Part shown: one piece after another, positions 1-11,237 of the stretch | Position numbering within the stretch: the stretch's first letter is position 1 | Layout of the letters: each line of letters opens with the position of its first letter | NCBI GenBank assembly: GCA_025618425.1 | Contig: CM046850.1 | Coordinates: forward strand, 29,663,347-29,727,346 | Reading direction: 5' to 3' | DNA from: Heliocidaris tuberculata | Taxonomy: Eukaryota; Echinodermata; Echinoidea; Camarodonta; Echinometridae | DNA length: 64,000 nucleotides | The notes under the pieces: model-generated | The model's database searches: none | What the model saw: only the letters and a program-made list of their open reading frames with translations | What the model was told of the DNA's origin: nothing | Program-made: the position numbers and the translations under genes

Positions 1-66
1 CCCCTTTAAAGCTCGGTCCTTGACGTAAATAATCATATTTAATTGATATAGGTCTGTCAAAACTCA

Positions 67-69
<3 letters not shown>

Positions 70-98
<29 letters not shown>
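70..98. repeat. (CA)n microsatellite
   Basis: Uninterrupted CA dinucleotide run of about 14 units. It sits just left of the much longer ATT tract. No gene is visible around it. Confidence 0.95.
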
Positions 99-99
<1 letters not shown>

Positions 100-123
100 T
101 ATGGTTACGATGAAGATGATGAA

Positions 124-707
<584 letters not shown>

Positions 708-1000
708 TATTGATAAAAAATGATTAAGTTGACAAAAATATCGAACAGTAATTACGTATTTAAAATTTAAGACTTAGACAACCAAACAAATCAACAAAAT
801 ACCAAATAATGGACCTATACAAATGATTATGTTGACAAAAATATCTAGAAATAATCAAGTAATTAAAATTTAAGACTTAGTAGTCAACCAAATAAATCAA
901 CAAAATACCACTAATGGACCTATTGATAAAAATGATTAAGTTGACAAAAACATCGAACAGCAATAACATATTTAAAATTTAGGACAACCAAACAAGAACA
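708..1000. repeat. Diverged tandem repeat, about 107-bp unit, about 2.7 copies
   Basis: The phrase AATGATTAAGTTGACAAAA recurs, slightly varied, near 719, 824 and 931. Each copy is followed by ATTTAAAATTTA(A/G)GAC and a block with CAACCAAACAAATCAAC. Unit starts are about 708, 816 and 921. Copies differ by substitutions and small indels, so the array is not very recent. AT-rich, no coding potential. Confidence 0.85.
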
Positions 1001-1207
1001 AGTTCTTGGTAAAACGATCTACAATTTCACTTTAAAAGCAGTATTAAACATGTTAGATAGAACAATCGGGAAAAAGGCCTTCGGCAATCACTGGCACTGC
1101 CTCACAATCAAATGATTTAGAAGCGTGGTAATAATGAGTCATAACCGTACCCGTTTTATTTCCTGACACATTTAAGCCACTCACCTTTTTCAAAGCATAA
1201 CCAAAGC

Positions 1208-1396
1208 TAGTGGTGGATTCAGGGGCAAGGGGGACTTACCCCTGCTAAACCCAATCTTGCAAACCTTAATTACCAAAAAAAAAAATGTATCCCCTAATAT
1301 AATTATCATTATTTATATTATATTTTAATTTTTTGGCCTGTCACATATTTTCGGAATGGTGCCCCCATCAACAAGAGAATGCTGGACCCGCCACTA
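1208..1396. mobile_element. Small inverted-repeat element (TAGTGGTGGATTCAG ends)
   Basis: The left end TAGTGGTGGATTCAGGGGC and the right end CTGGACCCGCCACTA form imperfect terminal inverted repeats around about 190 bp of AT-rich DNA with a CCCCTAATATAATT core. Related ends (TGGCGGATTTAGGGGG near 48791, GTGGCGGATCCAG near 63486) occur elsewhere in the window, which supports a dispersed family. It is non-autonomous. The superfamily cannot be assigned because no clear target duplication is visible. Confidence 0.55.
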
Positions 1397-2690
1397 AATT
1401 AAGCTGGAGTTGGACGGTGACCCTAGATTAATTTTCCAACCTGTGAAACAATGCAAACTTGAGTGATTAAGTAACCAACATAAAAATGCAATAGCGAAAA
1501 TAGTGCTGGTGGTTGTTTACTCAATAAATCCAAATTGAACTTACATCACTGAAATTAATTTTCTTGTGCCTGCACAATTTTCTTTAGTGTGAACACAATT
1601 ACAGCAAGGTACAAATGTTAGTGCAATATTTTATAATAAACAAATGGAAAAAAGAGACTTTAAGCAAGAAATCAATTGTAATGTCGGCGATATTTTCTTT
1701 TAATATCTGGGGACTGTGGGCACCCTTTTAAAAAAATCACGAGGTATTGAATGTACCATCCTAAACTAAACTACAAAACTTTCCAAACATTTTTTTTTTT
1801 AAGCTTGAAGTGCCCCCCCCCCAAAAAAAAAAAAAAAAAAAAAAATCAGCGAAAAATTTGGCATTTTTTTCCGAATGTGCGAACGTAAATAGTGAGTTGA
1901 ACATTGAAAATAATGGATTAATAGTTCTATATAAATAGACTTGGTAATTTCCAACTTTAATTTTAGCATGATATCAGTTTTCCAGATGCATATTTTGATG
2001 TTTTATAGCAGTAAACTAAGTAAATATAATGCAATAAAATAACTTCTTAAAAAGCTAATTAAGAATAAATATACGAGATTGTAATGATTTATATATTCGT
2101 ATGTGATAAGACTGAATGCCAAAGTCCTGTTTTGATTCAGCCAATAATACAATGGATTTAGACCCCTCAATTCATTAACCTGTTAGTTATCCTTAACAGG
2201 TTATTCGAATCAAAACAATCAAAACACACCTCACATATTCATTGGCTTAAACTGAAATAAATAATTATAACGTTTAACGGCCCCACTTGGTTTTACCAGC
2301 CCTGCGCGCTCTATGAACATATCGTAATCCTTTCACGAAATATAAAACCACCAGCTATAGCCACAACTGTTATTTTGCACCCCGCCAAATTCTGGATATT
2401 ATTAACTTGTCAAAAATTCACAGGTGGCGAAATGATAAAGTATCAGTATTTGTATTTCAAGGGCAAAAGGTGATGAATCCATCAGCTTGAATTTCAACAT
2501 GTTCACCAACGTCACCTTTATTTTAATCTTTTTATTTTTTCTTTCGAGTACACAGAAACGGTTGAATTTTAATCAGTTGCAGACTGAAAATGTTAAATAT
2601 GTTCTGACGCATGAACAATAATACCTATATAATGGAAGTACATTGCGGATTTGTGGAATATAAATCTAGTTCATGTTTTCATCAGTGCAT
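1397..2690. other. AT-rich low-copy DNA, no gene seen
   Basis: No convincing exon, RNA gene or repeat family recognised. A C9/A23 homopolymer pair lies at about 1813-1845. A short inverted phrase around 2180-2205 (TAACCTGTTA, CCTTAACAGGTTA) is too small to interpret. Confidence 0.5.
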
Positions 2691-2697
2691 TACCGCC

Positions 2698-2830
2698 GTG
2701 TAGCCTCTTTACCCTGATAAAGCGCTTGGGCATTCAAGGGTACTGCACCCTAGCGGTACCCATTGACTTCACCTGGGTGGACTGTGGGAAATATGTAGAT
2801 TAATTGACATCTTGCTTAAAGATACTAAGA
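2698..2830. repeat. SINE-tail-like fragment
   Basis: GC-richer island with GGTACCCATTGACTTCACC followed by TGGGTGGACTGTGGGAAATA and a degenerate ACATCTTGCTTAA. The core CACCTGGGTG is shared with the tandem repeat at 7372-7566. This wording resembles the conserved 3' region of SINE-like repeats common in marine invertebrates. Resemblance by eye only; fragmentary. Confidence 0.4.
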
Positions 2831-3649
2831 ATTCAAATTTATTGACAGCTAAAGTGACAAATTTCAAGTAAATGATGTCACTGGCGTTATTTAAAGTGGA
2901 CATTTTCTGATCTAGCTAAAATAATACTGTTAATCTTAACAAGCTGCATGTATAACCTAAAGCCGCCCCTATATCACGGAGATATTCAGGGAACTACCTG
3001 GGAAGAAATTTATTCAAACTCTGCGTTATAAAGGTATCCAACGAAAATAAAATGGCTTCCTTTTTAATAATGGGATTCATGTACAAAGTGCGAAACCTTG
3101 ATGGGCTCTTTTAGATCACGGAAATTAGTTATTAATCGGAAATGGCCTTTCATACACAATGCAAATTAGATATAACCTTCTGTGCAATTATTCAATAATA
3201 TATTTAAACGTCTTCTTTGTATGGTTCCACGCAAGCCACATGGCCTTGTACGAACTGACACAGACTGCCCTTGCAGCATTTGTCAAAGATAGTGCTACGT
3301 CCTGGACCACGTCCATACGACGTCTTTACCTGATTTGATAAGAGTGTCAAATTTTTATTTACTTACTGAATCAGTCCTAGAGTTTTTATGGAGAGAAAAT
3401 ATATACAGGTCCGATTGACAAGGAAAAATATATCAACATGGATCCGTAAGGCATTGCTTGTTGTTATATGATATAAAATAACAATAATAATATAATATTT
3501 GAATCTATGATGAGTTTGTCTCAAACATAATCTCCTCAATGCCACATGAACCTTAAAATCCGTAATAAATATATATGGATTGTAACTATTTTTATTTTCA
3601 TAGACCCCTTCAAAAAGGGGTACATGAAATACAAGGTAAACTTTCTTAA
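2831..3649. other. AT-rich low-copy DNA, no gene seen
   Basis: No coding signal or recognisable repeat. Minus-strand open frames here have biased composition and no motif. Confidence 0.45.
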
Positions 3650-4060
3650 CCCTTTCGAGACAATTGACCACATTTTGTTGTTCGACTCAATAACTTTTGA
3701 TTCAGAGCCCTAAAAAATATACAAGATGTATGAGTAGAAAGAGCAAACATTCTGCACACACTGTGTCCATTTTTGTTGCATGACCATATTGCGTTTGATG
3801 CAAGGAATTTAAAAAAAGAGAATAAGCTTTAAAATCCTTAATATGGCAACACATTGAGAGGTTCAAAATCATTCCTTTTGGTCACGAAAATTGGCAAGTT
3901 TTTTCAACTTTTTGTCAATGTTTTTAAACATGTATGTTGTTTTTAAAGACATTAAATTTTATTGCAACTATGTAGCATTAAAAGAAAATAATTGTTGGTG
4001 CAAATTTGAGTAACAAAATGTGATCACTTCAGCCCGTAAATAATTCCTGTCATGGAAGGC
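3650..4060 (+). mobile_element. TTAA-flanked 411-bp MITE, piggyBac-like, copy 1
   Basis: Begins CCCTTTCGAGACAATTGACC immediately after TTAA (3646-3649) and ends TCATGGAAGGC immediately before TTAA (4061-4064). The same 410-bp sequence recurs at 31483-31891 and, inverted, at 41632-42040. A TTAA duplication with CCC/GGG-type ends is the hallmark of piggyBac-type transposons, and this is too short to encode a transposase. The right terminal repeat is decayed (GGAAGGC instead of GAAAGGG). Superfamily assignment is an inference from ends and target site. Confidence 0.8.
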
Positions 4061-4064
4061 TTAA

Positions 4065-4960
4065 TAGACCTCAAATTATGTTTTTCGACATAGATACATG
4101 CCATCGAGGCATGTATCATGTTATCACTCTCTGAGCCGCAAATACTATTTCATCAGAGCAAAGTACCCTCACTCTGTTCAAAACTGAAATTCTTACTTTC
4201 AATTTTCCTGATAGAAAAGAGCTAATTGAATCAGGAAACAAGTAGTATGGACGTATTTCTTCTTCAACACTGTTATAATCAGTCATGTGCGGCGTTGTTT
4301 GTACAAGGGCAACGTTTACGAAAATCAATTTATATATAGATTGTGTCTTTGGCTCCATGCCAGTTTGATATTGCAGCAAGCCGCCGTTAATCTCAAACAA
4401 GAAAAACAAAATGGATGTCAATCTACATGTAAATGCATAATAAGCCTCTATTATTTGTTCGTTTCGTTATTATTGTGTGTCACTCTGCTGTATTATCTAG
4501 ACTCAAAATTGTACATTACAGTATGGATTTTAGGATGTTAAAAATCCCTGAAATCAGAGCAGATGCTTTTTTGTCCATTAGCTTGCAATATTTAATAATG
4601 AAATAAAAGTGTGGGCGTGGTTTTACATTATCGAAATACAGCAAAGGATGGCAATTTTTAATGATAAAAAAGCAGAAGTTAATGAAAGTGAAACTCGATA
4701 AGTGATAGCCTGGAGTCTTGTAGAATAATAAATCAACGCTGAGACAGTTTATATTCAACATTTTTCATATCGTTTTGAGTAGTCAGAATCGTATGAATAT
4801 ATTTCGATCTCATGTTTCGCGCTTTTTTTCTCATGAGTAATACTATATAGTCTGCTGAAACGAAAAGAGGGCATTATTCATTAAATCTTCTTTCCTTATG
4901 ACCTTCTGCAATTTCAATATATTTTATAGTGTAGAGTTGCAGATCATATTTCAGGTATCG
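4065..4960. other. AT-rich low-copy DNA, no gene seen
   Basis: A short direct repeat (ACATGCCATCGAGGCATGTA, 4095-4114) is palindromic. Overlapping open frames on both strands at 4116-4541 lack motifs and look like chance. Confidence 0.45.
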
Positions 4961-5235
4961 GACACTCCGATTTGTACTTTCACATAATATATCGTTATGG
5001 CTTCACCCCTATCGGACACCATGATGTTTCATGGCCTTTCCAAGTTTCCACACCATAATGTTTTGACACCATCGTGTCGACAACATTTATGTTTCAACGA
5101 TCGGTTTATATGTCGACACTATTACCATGATTACAATCCGACACAATTTATGCTTCGATACAATTAAGTTAATCTATCTCGTCTTCGACTCGAGCAATAT
5201 GATTATGCTTGGGCAATATAGTTCATATTCCCCTC
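4961..5235. repeat. Degenerate short-phrase array, unit like GACACCATNATGTTTC
   Basis: Variants of one phrase of about 20 bp recur: CGGACACCATGATGTTTC, CACACCATAATGTTTTG, GACACCATCGTGTCGAC, GTCGACACTATTACCATG and CCGACACAATTTATGCTTCG. Units are irregularly spaced and some read as inverse complements (GTGTCGACA is itself palindromic). Not coding. Similar phrase arrays occur at 5482-6881, 17505-17813, 44995-45180 and 46743-47126. Confidence 0.55.
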
Positions 5236-5481
5236 ATGGCCAGTCAATTTTTATTTAGATACGTTTACTTGACAAACAGATTTTAAAAAATAATACATGA
5301 AATCTTCCGATATAATTTGGGATTTGCCGACATGATTATTCAATGCCAGAAAATCCTGCGCCATATTACACAAATGTTTGATGTGAAAGACCTTTTATAG
5401 TTTCCGTAGCGCATGTATTCATCAATATTACTGGAAGAACACCAGATGTTTTTATCAAGAAGCCACCTTAAGTTAAGCCAT

Positions 5482-6881
5482 GGTCTCACTGGCCTTACGA
5501 CCGGTTGCCGAGTTCCGACAACCACTGGTCGGTAGTTGGTTGTCTGAGATCGTAAAGAGGTTTTCGTCAGTCTTTATTTGGTTGTCAGTGGTCGGCAACT
5601 GGTTGTCGGAGCATTTTGGTCGGCTGAAGGTCAACGCTGCTGCATCGAAAACTTTTTGACGACCAAAATGGTTGGGGGGGGGGGGGGGGGTTCTTGGTTT
5701 TCTAAAGGTGGGCGACACGTCTCAAACTGATCGCCGACTGATCTTTAGTGCTCGTCGACTATCGCCGAGCGGTTTCGGTTTGAAAATAAGGTCGGCGGAT
5801 GATCGTCGAATAATAAACGACCAGTCACCGATTGATTCCCAAACCATTACCCAGCACCGACAACCAACAGTAATCATAACCATCCCAGAGACTTTCATGA
5901 AATCAACTCAAGGGTAATTTGGGTTGTATTGCCTATTGAAAATAGTTTTGCTTAAACCTAAGTCTCACTAGAGTAGCGACCTGTTGCCGACCAGTACAGC
6001 CGAAAAAGCTGCAAACACAAACACGGTGGGCTGAAACCCCAAAATCTACAATATTTTTTCACTCAACGACTTGTCGCCTATAAGTTGCACACAGGGTCGC
6101 CAGTCGGTTGCAGACCAGATGCCTACCAGTATACAATCGCTTCAAGATCAGAAAAACCTTCTGCCGACCAGTTTGGTCGGTGCAACATCGAAAACCTCTT
6201 AATGTTTGACGACCAGTCGTTTATCAATGAACACCTTTACAAGAATGTATTGTTGAAATAATGGAATAATCAGCCCAATGGGAAAGTAATGCAACCATAA
6301 ACCCTTCTATGACCACAGGCAATGAACTAACTGTCGTTGGTAGGCTGCTGCTACAGTGAGACTTAGGCTTTATAAAAGAGATGATTTAATATATAGACCA
6401 CATACTTTCAAGCCGATGGTAGAAATGGGAGAGCCATATCAAGCTGTTTCCTCTTCATGAGCTTGTTAAATCTGATTAATTTATCCAGACACCCTCGTAT
6501 ATATCAATGCTTTGCACCCATACAATTATGTATTATTCATGTTATTGCAATAATTGCTGACCTAGTCATCATAACCTGGCATAAATATATAATTTTAGAC
6601 ATTTTTGCACCAGTGATGCATTGCCTTCCCGTCAGTCTACGACCCGTTGTTAACAATCGCCGATCAATTGAAGACTGTTCCTACAAGTGGTGGCCAATCA
6701 GTCTTTGATGGTCAGCAATTGGCCTACAATTGAACGGCGACCATCTTACAACCAATAGGCAACTGATCGCGGACCGATGTTTTTTGCAGATTGTTTGTCA
6801 ATGGTCGCAGCTTTTTGTTGTTCTTGTTGTTGTTGTCGTCAGCAGTCGGCAGCCGGTCGTAAGTTCAGTGAGAGTAAGACC
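5482..6881. mobile_element. Foldback-type element built of GACCGGTTGCCGAC phrases, about 1.4 kb
   Basis: The left end GGTCTCACTGGCCTTACGAC and the right end (GGTCGTAAGTTCAGTGAGAG, then TAAGACC) are imperfect terminal inverted repeats. The interior is packed with variants of GACCGGTTGCCGA and its complement TCGGCAACTGGTTGTCGG on both strands (5500-5860, 6600-6860), with a G18 run at about 5673-5690. A second element is nested at 5957-6367. Multiply repeated inverted termini are typical of foldback DNA transposons. No transposase is visible. It could also be two adjacent related elements rather than one. Confidence 0.55.
5957..6367. mobile_element. Nested 411-bp inverted-repeat element (CCTAAGTCTCACT ends)
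   Basis: The exact terminal inverted repeats CCTAAGTCTCACT and AGTGAGACTTAGG bound 411 bp. The subterminal sequence GCGACCTGTTGCCGACC and the internal GCCGACCAGTTTGGTCGG use the same phrase as the surrounding element, so it is a relative inserted inside it, or a duplicated inner arm. No open frame of interest. Confidence 0.65.
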
Positions 6882-7371
6882 GTAGCTGCAGTGCATGATA
6901 GAGACCCAAGTGCATGGAACGATACACGTGAAAACAGGATTTGAAACATGAATTAAAAGCGAATTCATAACGAATATGTTGTATCTTTGTTTACGCAGCA
7001 GTCATCACATATGCATGCATTCACAGTATTCGTCTAATGAAGTAAATGAAATTTAATGAGGTTGGATCCAGGAAACCCATGTAGAATTCAATTAGCTATA
7101 CATGTATCATGCACTATCGCTCTCCATAAGGCTGTATTAATGGGTAAGCTGTCTAATAGCCTGCTGGTGAACTCTATGCAAAAATATTTTGACAAAAGCT
7201 TGAAAATATCGAACCATTTATCATTATCCTTTTCATTTCCCCCGTTCTTTTGTGGCGTATTTTTAACGTTTGTTCTGTACACCATCGAATGCGATACGTA
7301 CGGTAATGACTTGTGCATGGTAAAATTGACGGAAAGTGTACTTCATATTTAATATATTTATCGAATATATT
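6882..7371. other. AT-rich low-copy DNA, no gene seen
   Basis: Open frames at 7056-7352 (plus) and 7088-7318 (minus) overlap on opposite strands and show no domain. I see no splice-site context that favours either. Confidence 0.4.
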
Positions 7372-7566
7372 CCTCTCTCAAGGACATAAGTAAAATAGAA
7401 TACCGTAGTTCCGATCCCCGTGTGTAACACCTTGGTGGAGAGGAGCAATGTACATAAAATGCCTCTCTCAAGGACATAAGTAAAATAAATGAAATCGTAG
7501 TTCCGATCCCCTTTTATAACACCTGGGTGTAGAGGAGCAATGGGCATAAAATGCCTCTCTCAACTT
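7372..7566 (-). repeat. Tandem pair of SINE-like units, about 91 bp each
   Basis: CCTCTCTCAAGGACATAAGT starts at 7372 and 7462, and a partial third CCTCTCTCAA at 7554, giving 90- and 92-bp spacing. Each unit also has GTAGTTCCGATCCCC and a GAGGAGCAATG block. On the minus strand the order becomes GGGGATCGGAACTAC, ACTTATGTCCTTGAG, then GCATTTTATGTACATTGCT. That closely parallels the SINE at 18421-18560, so I read these as tandemly duplicated SINE bodies in minus orientation. Confidence 0.7.
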
Positions 7567-8122
7567 AAGATCTGCGTCAGTCCATTGTTTATTATGTTTG
7601 TGAATTTTTATGCACGGCCTATCGAAAACATCTTATCCTGAATGGTTCTCACCGTGGTGAAATATATGAAGGAAATGAAATGAAAATGATCAGAGTAGGA
7701 TAGGTAATGAAAAATGAATGCGATAACCATTAGCACTTGACACCCGTCACAAGAATTCACAAGATTTAATGTCATTATGCAGATTCCTAAACAAGGACAT
7801 CCATAATTACAGACGAGTAGTACACTTTATCAATCCTCTATATATTCGATATAACATATGGGAATTAAGCATGTCCATTAATAACATAAAGAGCCCTTTT
7901 TCGGTTTCAGTTTCTGTCTATTAATTAAACGATATGTTGATGTAAAGCATAGACGGTATTGATGCAGTATACTTTAATAATCATTGTGGTATATTGCATA
8001 AATACGATAAAATATCCATGTCATTGAAACCTCAGAAACTAAAGAACTCTAGTATTGGCATTATGCCTGTTTGATGGCTTTACTGTAAAAACATTATTTA
8101 GATCATGAGGGGGAAAAGCAGG
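7567..8122. other. AT-rich low-copy DNA, no gene seen
   Basis: No coding or RNA signal recognised. Confidence 0.4.
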
Positions 8123-8273
8123 AGTGTAGTTAAGGGAGGGTGGTCGGGAGGGGAGGGGTAGGGAGGGGGAGGGGAGGGAGGGGAGGGAGGGGAGGGAGGG
8201 GAGGGGAGGCGAGGCGAGGGGAGGGGAGGGGAGGGGAGGGTAGGGGAGGGGAGGGGAGGGTAGGGGAGGGGGT
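8123..8273 (+). repeat. (GGGGA)n-type G-rich minisatellite
   Basis: About 150 bp of nearly continuous G3-G5 runs separated by single A, T or C, mainly GGGGAGGGGAGG and GGGAGGGGAGG. At least 25 G-runs lie on one strand, which satisfies the G-quadruplex pattern many times over. The Pro/Ser/Leu-rich minus-strand frame here is a translation artefact. Confidence 0.9.
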
Positions 8274-10287
8274 ATAAAACCGATCAATTAAAAACTAATT
8301 GTCAAGCTAGGTTCAAGCTAGGTTTGCAATTTTTTAATTTTTTTTACCTGACAAGTTTTCTTTTCATAATGTAAAGATTTTATCAAGTTCCAAATTTCCC
8401 CATTTATCACCCTCACAACCATTCAAAATTACTTGCAACGCCTCTGTGAAACTATGCAAAGCACATTATACCGTTCATACATATTGAATGTAAAATTTAC
8501 ATATTGCGCAATGAAATTTAAAGTGATAAATACCTGATAGTCAGAGCGGGATTTGACATGTGGAAATGTCTTGAAATCGAAGCTCGAAATTTTTTTGGGG
8601 GGGAAGGGGGGGGGGGGGTGGGATGGAATTTGAAAATGCAGCTTAATAAGACCATTGAATATTATCCTATACTATGGCACAAATGAGATGGCTGGAACCG
8701 AAAACTGAGACTCAGAAATTTGAAAATCTCACTAATATGTTTATGAAATTTCATAAAAATCGAATTAAATATTGAACAACATAGGGGCTGCTTACATGTA
8801 GATTTGTTTTATTGTTGAGTATGATTATTTTTCATGGTTCTTAAAACATTGAGAATAGGAAGATTCTGACCCGACACGACAGCCACTTTCATGATACTGA
8901 GCGAAGAAAAAGGGATGCTGGCGTCCCCCCCCCCTCAAAAAAAAATCTTTATTTCATAAAAAAAAAATGAATGCAATTCCTAAATTACTTAAAATATTGA
9001 TGATATTTTTAGTTATTACATGGGAAATGATAAATATCTATACATGATACCACGAAATCGATAAAAAATACAACTCGAACGGCGCAAATTACCAGTATGA
9101 TATAAAACGAGTGTGGTGATTTTAGTTGTCAAATAACACTTCAGATTTGACAGAGGTCGATAAAAATGTAGTTAGTAGTGAAATAATATAAAACCAGTTA
9201 AACCGTAATGATGGAGGATCATTTGTCTAAACTGTATTTTATCGATGTGTTTCATCCATCTCCATGCTTACACACCAGTAATGGCATGGCTTGAGGGAAA
9301 TGCATGCAATCTTATTACGTCAAAATAAAAGAGAAGAATAGAAAAAAAACTCCAAAAAAACCCCAGCATATCTCGGCTATCGATTCGCTGTTTCTGGAAA
9401 CATACCTCATTTCTTTGCATTTACGGGAAATGTCAATTATCCCGCGGCAGCAGTGGGATATCGCACATGAACGAACGTTTATCACCTCTCTTCAAGTATC
9501 ACTACGGCGTATCATACAGCCGACCATTATTTACGTATTGCCTTATGTTATATCTCTACCTTCCATATATGTCATTACAATGTTCATAAGCTTTCGTTTT
9601 CAGATGAATAAGTTACTATGCCGACATACTTAATAAAAACCAGAGTGAAACATCAAGCGATTACATGTCTTGCGGAGGCCCTTTTATTAATGTTGTCACG
9701 TGAAGGCAACGTAGGGTGAAATCAGGTATTAGATAAAATGCCATTAATATACAAACGGTTATAAACATGAGAATTTTGTATTGAATTGTAAACATATGAA
9801 ATGATAAAATAATAACAGACGATAGTCATTTGAAGCATTAAAAAACAATCTGCATATAAATTTTTGCCCTTCTATTTTTCATTACAAAAATGATCAAATT
9901 GATGACTTTTAAGATCTCATGATTAAACGAAATAAACCTTCCATATGTGATAAAACAAATTTTTCTTATTCTGTATTATCAATTTTTTAAACCAAATGCT
10001 TGCTCATACCTAAATCCAGATTTTCTTAGAAAATATAAGAGGTACCCGTATATCATTTTATTCCTTTTTAAACATTGAAGGCACTACCTGGATTGAGTTA
10101 ATACGATCAGACCCAAACGTTCACATCTAATTTCTTCGATCTTTGTAGTAAATCTCCCATTGTTCTCCCCTCATACAACGATTCGGGGAAACCTGAGAAA
10201 TATAATTCAGAAATTGATTTTTGTTTCATATTTTGACAAATTTAGTTTAGTTAACTTTATTCAGAATAGAATTTTTAGAAAGGTAAT

Positions 10288-10289
<2 letters not shown>
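8274..10289. other. AT-rich low-copy DNA, no gene supported
   Basis: Contains G-rich homopolymer runs at about 8596-8622 and A-rich runs near 8940 and 8960. An open frame of 109 codons at 9304-9633 (plus) has mixed composition and a slightly GC-richer core (9360-9530), but no recognised domain. Its in-frame sequence CTTTCGTTTTCAG near 9591-9603 looks more like a splice acceptor than coding. I treat it as unsupported. Confidence 0.4.

Positions 10290-10336
<47 letters not shown>
10290..10336. repeat. (AT)n microsatellite
   Basis: Pure AT run of 47 bp. A second (AT)n of about 30 bp lies at 11206-11235. Long AT runs also sit at 23099-23134, 24600-24634, 25265-25301 and 58680-58699. Confidence 0.95.
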
Positions 10337-10339
<3 letters not shown>

Positions 10340-11203
10340 AATTTGTCTCGAAATATCGCTATATCGATATATAGTATGTGTTCATTTGCAGTTCTGTAAT
10401 TTCATTATATAAATCTATTTGTCCTAACCTTTATTTTGGCAGTAACCATGGTGATCCAAGGTACGATAATATACTCCAAAAGTAGGCAACACATATTGAA
10501 TTTAAAAAAAAAATCAACACCAGGAACAGGTCAATATTTGATCTATACACGACATTGCTGTGGTATTTAACATCATATTTGCTCAGATAATTTTCTTCCT
10601 CATTTTTCAATTTTTGATTTATTTCTTCTCTCGTCACACCAGACATCGTAAAGGCAAACAAGCTCCCGTGCATGTCATGGCAAAGTTTGTTTGAGTAATG
10701 AATGAGGTTCACTTTGCGCATGTCATTGCATACTTATGTCACGTTTTTCTATATTGAAATGTAAAATACATCGCCCATCCAAATTTGTTTGATGAGATAT
10801 TAAATTATTTTAGTCTTTTTTCTTTATTATTGACACCAAAGGAGATGAATCCGATATGGGTGGGGTGGGGGTGGTACTTGACCAAAACATCAAATCTAAA
10901 GGATAACTAACAAAATATTACTTTTAATAAAAGTAGAAAAATCTTATAATACAGGTTGAGGAAATTTGACATTTCATGAATTATTTGAAGAAAATAAAAA
11001 TTACTGAGACAAAAGTTAAACCTGGTCATGAATTTGTGATGTCAATCCCTAATTAAAAAAGAATATTGTTATATTGAATTGAAAACACAGAAATCCATGT
11101 TTTGATTTTTATAACTAATTTGACTAAATATATTGTTTCCTATTCCTATATATCTTTGTATGCAAGCAATGAACAATAGATATTTTTTTATGGAAAAACC
11201 GCT

Positions 11204-11237
<34 letters not shown>

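Noticed and set aside
7056..7352. Plus-strand frame of 98 codons with a hydrophobic middle
   Set aside because: A minus-strand frame overlaps it almost fully, and the region is AT-rich without splice or domain support.
9304..9633. Plus-strand frame of 109 codons with mixed composition
   Set aside because: No recognisable domain, A-rich start, and an acceptor-like CTTTCGTTTTCAG inside the frame; not enough to call coding.
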